Under the pieces are notes generated by a model, which was not told where the DNA came from, searched no databases, and worked only from the letters and a program-made list of their open reading frames with translations. From Bicyclus anynana (taxonomy: Eukaryota; Arthropoda; Insecta; Lepidoptera; Nymphalidae): a DNA stretch of 64,000 bases. Within the stretch, counting starts at the first letter, position 1; each line of letters begins with the position of its first letter. The stretch spans positions 14,707,572 to 14,771,571 of the forward strand of contig NC_069086.1 in NCBI RefSeq assembly GCF_947172395.1. Direction: 5' to 3'. This document shows positions 12,201 to 21,200 of this stretch, in pieces. A program made the translations under genes and the position numbers.

Positions 12201-15200
12201 CGGTTGACCCATTATCTCGCCTGATGGTGAGTGTTGATTTGGCCTATGGTGGACCGCTCTGGTCGATAAGATGCCTATTCAATTTTTCTCTTAAAGATGC
12301 CAAGGTAGTAAGAATCAAGAAATACAGACTTCGGGAAAAAATTCTATACCCTAGCCATGCGTTTTAAAAAGAAAGAAGCAAAACACTTTCGAGCCTTTTT
12401 TACGAGTTCTAAGCAAAACCTTCCGAACCGCTGTTAGAGTCTCTTACAAATATATAGTCTAACTTGACGTTTCAATGTGTTTGTAAACAAAACTCACATG
12501 AAATAAAATATAGCCTATGTTCGGCTCCAATGACTAAAGTGTCGGTTCAATAGTTAAAACGTGAAAAGATAACAAACAGACAGACCGACAGATCTACTTT
12601 CGCATTTATAATATTAGTAGTTTGGATAGTATGGATTTATAACAATTTTTACTTTCTTAATAGGACGCGGTGGCTCAGAAGGCTGTAAGTTACCAATGAG
12701 GATCGATTGCTTGAAGGGATTGCGAGTGATAAAAGTGGAGTGTGGATCACAGTTCTCAGTCGCCTTATGCCAGTGCGGCAGTGTGTATACGTGGTAAGTA
12801 ATAAGATAATGTATCTCAATATTTATTTTATTTTCACGTTTTAGGATTTTAGACATAAATGTCAATACATAAGTAATTATCAAATTCTACTAGACTAGGT
12901 AGACTGTAGATATAAAACGTGCCTGGTTAGCTACAAAAGGTTTATTTCCAGCCGTGGACATCCATCGGCTTATATGTGTGATAATGATCAAATTTAAAAT
13001 AGTCCTTTTTCTTCATTTTGTCAAAGAAGTTCAGTAGCTTTCATTTTATAAAAAACGTAGTCCAGCGAAAACTTTCTTGCATGATTAGTCAATAGTTAAT
13101 AAAATATTGTTTCACTGTGTAGGGGTAAAGGAGATTACCACAGACTGGGTCACGGTAGCTACGAGCACGTGCGACGACCGATGCGCGTTACGGGCATGCA
13201 AGGGAAGATGATAGTTTCCATCGCTACAGGTAAGGTCTTGTTTTGTCGCTAAATATTTTTTCTTAATAAAAAGAGGTATTTTTTTTGTAGTTTACTCCTT
13301 ATAAACCGATTTTTCAGATATAGCCCCCGGTATGAAAAAATATGGGTAGTAAAATCCGATGAACAAATTACAGAGTTACGTTTTTGCGCGCAACCTATTC
13401 TGCGTACCTTTCGGCGTAGATATTGAGACGTACATACTGTATGCTGCGGGGCAACATACACTTATTTAGACAGTCGATCTGAAAGAGTAAACTCCATTCG
13501 TCGGAGCTGACACACACTTTTTTTGTTCGTTTGTTATTATTGAATTCAAAAATTATTCGACCGATTTGTAAAAAATATAGGCTATGTTATATCACCGTAT
13601 TCCGACAGAAACGGGAACTACGTTAGTGAAACCGTTGACCTTCGGCTAGTTCGTGAATATTATACCTCCGATTCACTACTCGCGAAGTTGACGAATACAG
13701 AATACGTGTAGAAATAACTTCGCCTTCGCCTCGCACAAGTTCGCTCAACCGATCGTTGTTGGTTTTTGCTCACAGTCAAAAGACTCTAAGCTATCCGAGG
13801 TTTGAACACGATGAGACTCACTGCAGTAGCGCTATTCTGTAACAATGTTTTGTATAGCACGCAAGTACCAGTTTCGAATTTACCTATCTCTCTGTCTAAC
13901 ACGATATTATAGCAAGAGAAAGATAGAGGTGAATTCGAAAATATAAAACAACGTTACAGAATAGAGTAGCCATCCTGGACTTCGTCGAAACGTAGAAACG
14001 AGTTACTACTCGTTTCTACGTTTCGACGAAGTCCAGATATACTTTAATCTTGTACTCTACTGAGTACAAGATTAAAGTATATCTGAGGCTCTAGAAGTAG
14101 CCATCCTGACCTTCGTCGAAACGTCGAGAATAGTAGTAGAGTACGAGAGTAGAGTATATTTGAGGCTTAAGAAGTAGCCATCCTGACCTTCATCGAAACG
14201 TCGAAACGAGTAGTACAGTACGAGAAGTAAAGTATATTTGAGGCTTAAGAAGTAGCCATCCTGAACGTCATCGAAACGTCGAAACGAGTAATAGTATTTG
14301 AGGCTTTGAAGAAGTTGCAATGGTTTTTAGGCAGTCTCCATTGCGTGGCGTGCACCGACTCGGGCGAGGTGTACACGTGGGGCGACAACGACGAGGGCCA
14401 GCTGGGGGACGGCACCACGCTGGCGGCGCAGAGGCCTCGCCTGCTCATGGCTTTACAGGTGATTCTGAAAGTAAAGATCACTATTAGTTTGTTGCATGCT
14501 TTTTGTTTCCTTTTCCTCTACATATTATACCCCTCTATATCCCTTCGCCCATAAAGCGGTAAGCCTGAGTCTAGTAGGTCATTAAAGTAGGCTGTTAATG
14601 ATGATTTATATTTCGATAAAGAGCGAGCCATACTTTGAGTCTGCTCTGATATTGCAACATACTTACACTGAAATAAAAAGGCGAGGGATGACTGCGTGTT
14701 GAGCCGCGCCATTTCCACTGAAATAAAAAAAAATGCATTGCGCATCTTAATGCACTATGTTCCGAGACCAACCCAGTTCACTTAGATACAGCCCAATTCA
14801 AACTATGACAATTTGAATTGGGCTGTGTACTGGGCTAGTCTATCCGCAGCTAAAAGTAACGCCTAAAAATAGAATGCTTTTTACACATTGACCACCAAAT
14901 TTCTAGCTTCGAGGATGGCAGACGATGATGACAAGTGTATGTTTTACTCTTACAAATATTATATTACTGCTATTTGTAGGGTAAACGCGTGACACGCGTT
15001 GCGTGCGGCAGCGCGCACACTGTGGCGCTGTGTGTGGAGGCTCCCCGCGCCCCGCGACCGCCGCCTGCGCCGCCTCTTGAGTGCCACTTGCTGAGGGATA
15101 TGTCACCGCAACTTATTTGCAACAGACTGGTAAGAGTAACCATCATTTCGGCCCTTAGACGGCCAGTAGGCCTTTTGTAGAACCTTTCGTATGCCAGGGT

Positions 15201-18200
15201 TTCGGTTCACCTATAACCAAGACTCATTTGATCTATCATACTAGTGGTAGATAGACTGATGACATCAAATGGTTCGTGGCTATATTTATATAGGTATAGC
15301 AGACACCAACATGGTCGAGCAAAACTGTTTGTCCTGTGCAGTGTCCCCATTAAGACCACAAAGTCTATGGCATCTTTGAACTACATTGCTACATAAGTTT
15401 TGCGAGCATAATATAGAATATTAATTTATCTTAAAAACGTTGCTTTTCTACTCTTCAAACATTCCTTGATACAAATTTTCTTATAGGTACTATTGCACCA
15501 ATTCTCAGAATTGGTTTGTCCCAACCTACCACTCCTGGTATTAGATGAACCGTTGGATCAACTCAGAAGTTTGCTGTTCTATGGTGTGAAAGATGCTGCA
15601 TTTAGAAAAGCAATAATGGCGACAATGGTGCGGGAACGTCAACACGGGCCGATAGTGGAACTATCCCGAGTAGCAGCCCGCAGAGCCCGCAGGGGTGGCA
15701 GCGGACTAGCCGGACCAGCCGGCATGCGCTCCGTGTTCGGCCAGATGGTGGCTCGACTACCCGCGCTCACCCAAGACGCCTTAGCGCTGCCACATCGAGT
15801 TTGGAAGGTTAAGTTTGTGGGTAAGTTATAACTATAGCCTTTTTAGCGTAAATTTATATGAAAGTCAATCCTATGAAAATAGGACACAATGTTTCTCATA
15901 TTAGGATTTAAACATATTTATTCGTCTATACAAAATAGACAATGCTTGTTGACAAAGACTGAGAAATGCTTTTTTATTGTCTGTGTACGTCGGTACACTT
16001 TTATATAATTCGATAATAATTCCTTCCTACCAGACCATCACTACTTTCCAAAAGGCATACATATTATTTTATTTTTATTTAATGACAAGTTAGGCTTTGA
16101 CTGTAATCTAACTTGATATTAAGTGATGATGCTGTCTAAGGTGGAAGCAAGCTTACTTAGAAGAGATACCAGATTATTCTTAACCATGCTTTTGACGATT
16201 TCTACGCGGTATCGCTTGGCGTAACCTAGCTGGTAGGATGGAAACGAGCTACGCTACGATTCACCTGCTACTGATGATGCTACCACCAGACCAGATATGT
16301 GCCAATTTAGAAGATATAAAACATAGACTGACCTTAGAACTGGGAAACCCACGACCTCTATTAAAAAATCACAACACGTCAAAGATGACCTTGAGATATT
16401 GTGATACTTGCAGGCGAGAGCGTGGACGACTGCGGCGGTGGGTACAGCGAGAGTATCGCCGAGATGTGTGAAGAGCTACAGAACGGCTCTCTGCCGCTGC
16501 TAATGGCCACGCCCAACGGACGCGGTGACGCGGGCGCCTCGCGGGACGCCTTCCTCCTCAACCCCACCGCCAACACTCCGCTGCACCTCAACTGTTTTAG
16601 ATTTCTGGGTAAGTGAACTGTAAGACCTTATGAGGAATCACGAGCAACGTGATTCATCTTCCCGCATGTAGATTTTGTCTATTAATTTATTGTTGGACTG
16701 TCTAAAAGGTTTTTCTCTCGTTCGGGAGAAGTAATGTTTTCTGGATAAAAGTTACTCTGTGTTTACTCTACAATACAAGGCAAAAGTATTATATGTAAAT
16801 TCTCGCGATTATTATCAGTTGAATAGGCTTGAATCTTTGTCATAATGCTCTAGGCAAAACGTATAACTGCGATACCTCGCCCGCGTGGTATAGCGCCTAG
16901 CACGTCAGAGGGAAGCGACAGAAGCAAAACGTCAACACCTACGCCTGTCAATGCAGATATGAAAACTCGCAATGAATTGTTTCCGCACTAATCCAAATCC
17001 AAGCTATTCAGTGTATAATACGAAAATATACTAAAATATTTATACCCACCGCTCTGCTGTCGAGATGCGGCAGATATTTTCGATTTGAATCCGAGGCACA
17101 TCCGAGATATTCTCTCGGATGACGGAAATCGGATCTAGTGCGTAAGCTAGTATGTACAGATTCGTCGCAGCGTCGTCGAACCGGGAGATTTGCTGGACCG
17201 ATAAAACTGTCAGAAGGGCTAGTGACTGTATAATTTATTAAAAATACCGAATCTGGCCTTTTTGCTGGAGCCGGGCAGATCCAAATTCAACTGAGGTGCG
17301 TACTTAACTGTCCGAATTTGAAGAATTTGGTGTAATGTTAACACCTCTGTCCTCAGTCCTGTGTGTGGTATCCAGCTAGTCTACCTGTCCAGGGCAGTGG
17401 GAACCCGGCCAAACTGTTCCTTAAATTTTTATTTATTACCAGGCGTGTTAATGGGCATCGCGATCAGGACCGGGTCTCCCCTGTCGCTGTCGCTAGCGGA
17501 AGGCGTGTGGCGGCAACTGGCCGGCCAGCCGCTGCGGCCGCAAGACCTGGCCGAAGTCGACAAAGACTTCCTACCTGCGCTTCTGTGTATACGCGATATG
17601 ACGCCCAGTAATAAGGCGAGTATTTTTTAACTAAACCAACATTGTCGTTACTCAGCTGCCGCTATTTTAATGCAATTTTCCTAATATAGTATGTATATCT
17701 TCACCAACATCATTGACAACCCATGTTGTCATTGCTAATTGTTGAACACGAGTCACTTCTCAGAATAAAAGGGGTTAGGCTAATAGTCCAGCACTGGCCC
17801 ATGCGGATTGGCAGACTTCACACGCCTAGAGAATTAAGAAAATTCTCAGGTATGCAGGTTTCCTCACGATGTTCCCTTTAAGACGTTCATAATACGTACT
17901 ATCGTGAATCGCGGCAAACTTTCAAGAGTGAAAAAACGAACTGTCACTCTCACCATCCCACATGAAACATGTAATTATGAGTTATGTATATGTATAGACT
18001 GGCGTGAATGTAATCAACTAATATAGCAGTAATAAAGGCTTATTTTATGACTACTTTCAGGAATTACAAAACCTTGAATTGCCATTTTCAATACCGTCGG
18101 CGGCTGGACACGAAGTTCCCCTGTCAACGCGACACAAACGAGTAACGCCTGATAACAAGGACGAGTATGTGCAACTAGCGTTGCATTACAGGTAAACTAA

Positions 18201-21200
18201 TTATATTTGTTTTAAACACAGTTTTATTATATCTGTTTAAAACCCACATTTTTATACAAAAAAATATAAAATTGATTATTTTCACACTAATGTAAGTGTG
18301 AACGTGTGTAAGTATGTTTGTTCCTCTTTTACGCTGCGGCTACAGAAGCGATTTGGCTGAAATTTGGAATGGAAATAGATTTTACTCTGGATTAACACAT
18401 AGGCTAATTTTCATCCCGGAAAAGTCCATGGTTCCTGCGGAATTTGTGAAAAACTGAATTCCACGCGGACGTGAGCTAGTTAGGATATAAAGATATTATA
18501 AGTTCTTTATACCTTCTTTACGAGTACGTTTACGACATCCTTAAACCTACACCCATCGGTCACAAGTCCGGGGCTCTGCTCTGAGTTTTTCTCTCTATCA
18601 CACGTCAGACCCGGCACCCGCACGCTGAATCCATTGAACACTAATATATTCGTCTCTTATTATCAAGGCAAAGACTCTGAACACCTCAGAATATTTTGTA
18701 GAAATATTATATTACAGCAGCCGGCAAGAGAGGCATTGATGGACGAACGTTTTAATGTGGGCTGAGGCGAAGCCGAGGCACACACACATATATGGATTTT
18801 CATACAACTATTGCCGGCCGCTGCTCGACCAGTACAGCAAGTTCGATTTATCACGAAGAAGGTTGTCAAAATAATGCTCAAATTTCCAAGCGTGTTTGAG
18901 AAAAATAATATTTTTCGTAGGCTCCACGAGTTCGACGAGCAAGTGCGCGCAGTGCGGGACGGGATGTCGCGCGTCGTTCCCGCGCCGCTACTAGCGCTTT
19001 TCAACGCGTCCGAGCTGGAGACTCTCGTATGCGGCTCGCCCGACATACCGGTGCACGCATTACGAGCTTCTGCTACATACAAAGGTACACTAAATCATTA
19101 CCATCATCATCATCATCATCGTATCGTCCTCATCATCGTCGTCGTCGTCGTCGTAGTCTGACACACGGATATGACGTCGCTCGATCTCGTGTTGACTCGT
19201 TTCGACGCTAGGTGACGTGACTTGTTTCCTTAAAGAGTAGGGAGTTAGAGAGGGGTAGCGGTCGGGCGGGACCGACTAGTGCTATATGGCGCTCGCCGTA
19301 CGGTCGGCTTCAGTATTCTCGTGGCGTACGATTTACACATTTATTTTTTTGGATTAACACATTTAAGTATTTAAGTACGAGCCGTCCTTATTTCTTGTTG
19401 TGTAATTCTTTATGGGTTACTTGCGATAGGCGAGGAGAATAACTTGAGCAGTGAAGGGATCCCTTAAACCTGCATCCGAAGTCCCAAGCCTCTGGGACTG
19501 CTCAAGGTATTCTCTGCCATTCTAGGGTCTTGTTTTGGTTACAGTTTGGTTTGGTAATTAAGTTGTCCTGACAAAGATTGTGAATCATATCCTTTGTTCG
19601 ACATTGGTGTTCTTATTTTTGTAACCCACTTCTGTGTCTGCTAAAATTAGTATAAACTATGTTAACATATTTTTTTTATTTTTTTATTTTTTACAAGTTA
19701 ACCCTTGACTACAATCTCACCTGATGGTAAGTGATGATGCAGTCTAAGATGGAAGCGGGCTAACTTGTTAGGAGGAGGATGAAAATCCACACCCCTTTCG
19801 GTTTCTACTCGGGTGGTAACTTGCCACGGCCGAAGCCCACCACCAGCCAGACCTGGACAAATTAAGAAAATCTCAATCTGCCCAGCCGGGGATCGAACCC
19901 AGGACCTCCGTCTTGTAAATCCACCGTGCATACCACTGCGTCACGGAGGCCGTCAAATCATAAGTGAAATGTATGAACATGAACAACGTCTGTTGAAGGC
20001 GTGGAACCGAACGCTCCGCTGGTGCAGTGGTTCTGGGAAGTGATGGAGGAGCTGTCGGGCAGCGAGCGCGCTCTGTTCCTGCGCTTCGTGTGGGGACGCA
20101 CCAGGCTGCCGCGCGCGCCGCAGGACCCCAGGCAACGGGACTTTGTGTTACAGGTAAATAGGTCTCGAGGTCATTTAAGACGTTTAGGGTTATTATGTAA
20201 CTCACATTTACACTAAACTTTAACCAAACAGAGTTTTTGACAAAGTTAATAACTAGTTTGTCGTTTACCCATACGTACGTTTACGTATCCTTTTAATGAA
20301 ATCCAAAACATAGTAGCGTCACAAAATGGACGACAGCGTTTTTGATGTTTGGAAAAATTTAATAAATACACTTAATTTTTAAACTAAATTTTCTTTCGGA
20401 CCCTCCCCCGGTTAGGTTCTTCCAACCCCCTTTCTGAGTTAAGGCCTTGCAGCCTGTGGGTTCTGTTGAAAGTGTTGAAATCAGCAGGGTATTATGTAAC
20501 TCGGTGTACCATTCAAGTAATCAGTCACTACATCGTTTTTCATCGTTTTTCCGTTTTTGTGATGATTTAAAATACTTATTTCAACAAAATAAGCTTGACT
20601 GCGCTATTTTAAATTAAGTGATAATGTTTTTTTGTTTCTACGATGATCTACCGTTATTATTTCAACGAAATTATGTAAATACCCGTTTTTCGTTAAAATA
20701 ACGTTACTATCTGTAAATGTTATTTTATGTAAAATGACGATAGTTGTTGTTGAAAACACAATGTTAGATGATTGCAAAAACAAAAATACTGACTGATTAC
20801 TTGAAGGGTACACCGAGTTACATAATTACCCTGCTGACCACAACTCAGAAAGGGGGTTGGAAGAACCTAACCGAAGGAGGGTCCAGAAGAAAATTTAGTT
20901 TAAAAATTAAGTGTATTTAATAAATTTTTCCAAACATCAAAAACGCTGTCGTCCATTTTGTGACGCTACTATGTTTTTGATTTCATTAAAAGGATACGTA
21001 AACGTACGTATGGGTAAACGGCAAACTAGTTATTAACTTTGTCAACAACTCTGTTTGGTTAAGGTTCAGTGTAAATGTGACGTCATGAAACAATATTATT
21101 ACCATACAGAAGTGGTGGTTATATTAATTAATTTAACAACACGAGATTACATTAATTAACATCATCTATTCATCAAAACAATTAAATTATTTAACAAAGT

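Larger units (their letters stand above)
6668..15129 (+). other. HERC2: HERC2 exons 10-18: third RCC1-like domain (seven-bladed propeller)
   Basis: About residues 491-904. RCC1 repeats are recognisable by their paired signatures: YGWGHNHRGQLGG, YATGYGAGGRLGIGG, YSWGEGEDGKLGHG, YTWGKGRYGRLGHG, WSWGDGDYGKLGRGG, YTWGKGDYHRLGHG and YTWGDNDEGQLGDGT. Each is followed by a V.CGxxHxxAL type strand. That is seven blades, as in RCC1. The last blade ends at RVTRVACGSAHTVAL. A short Pro-rich linker (RAPRPPPAPPLE) then leads towards the HECT part. By family knowledge such propellers bind partners such as small GTPases or scaffold proteins. No catalytic role is implied here. Confidence 0.95.
17616..18060 (+). 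other. HERC2 intron 21 with a GC-AG donor
   Basis: Exon 21 ends AATAAG and the intron starts GCGAGT. The acceptor is CTACTTTCAG at 18060. This is the only donor that keeps phase 0 into the next exon (ELQNLELPFSIPSAAG), and the joined peptide fits the HECT domain. The strong pairing of the rest of the donor (AAG before, GAGT after) is typical for GC introns. Confidence 0.85.

Noticed and set aside
19085..19161. His-rich extension after exon 23
   Set aside because: It comes from a CAT microsatellite behind a splice donor; the HECT domain continues in exon 24.
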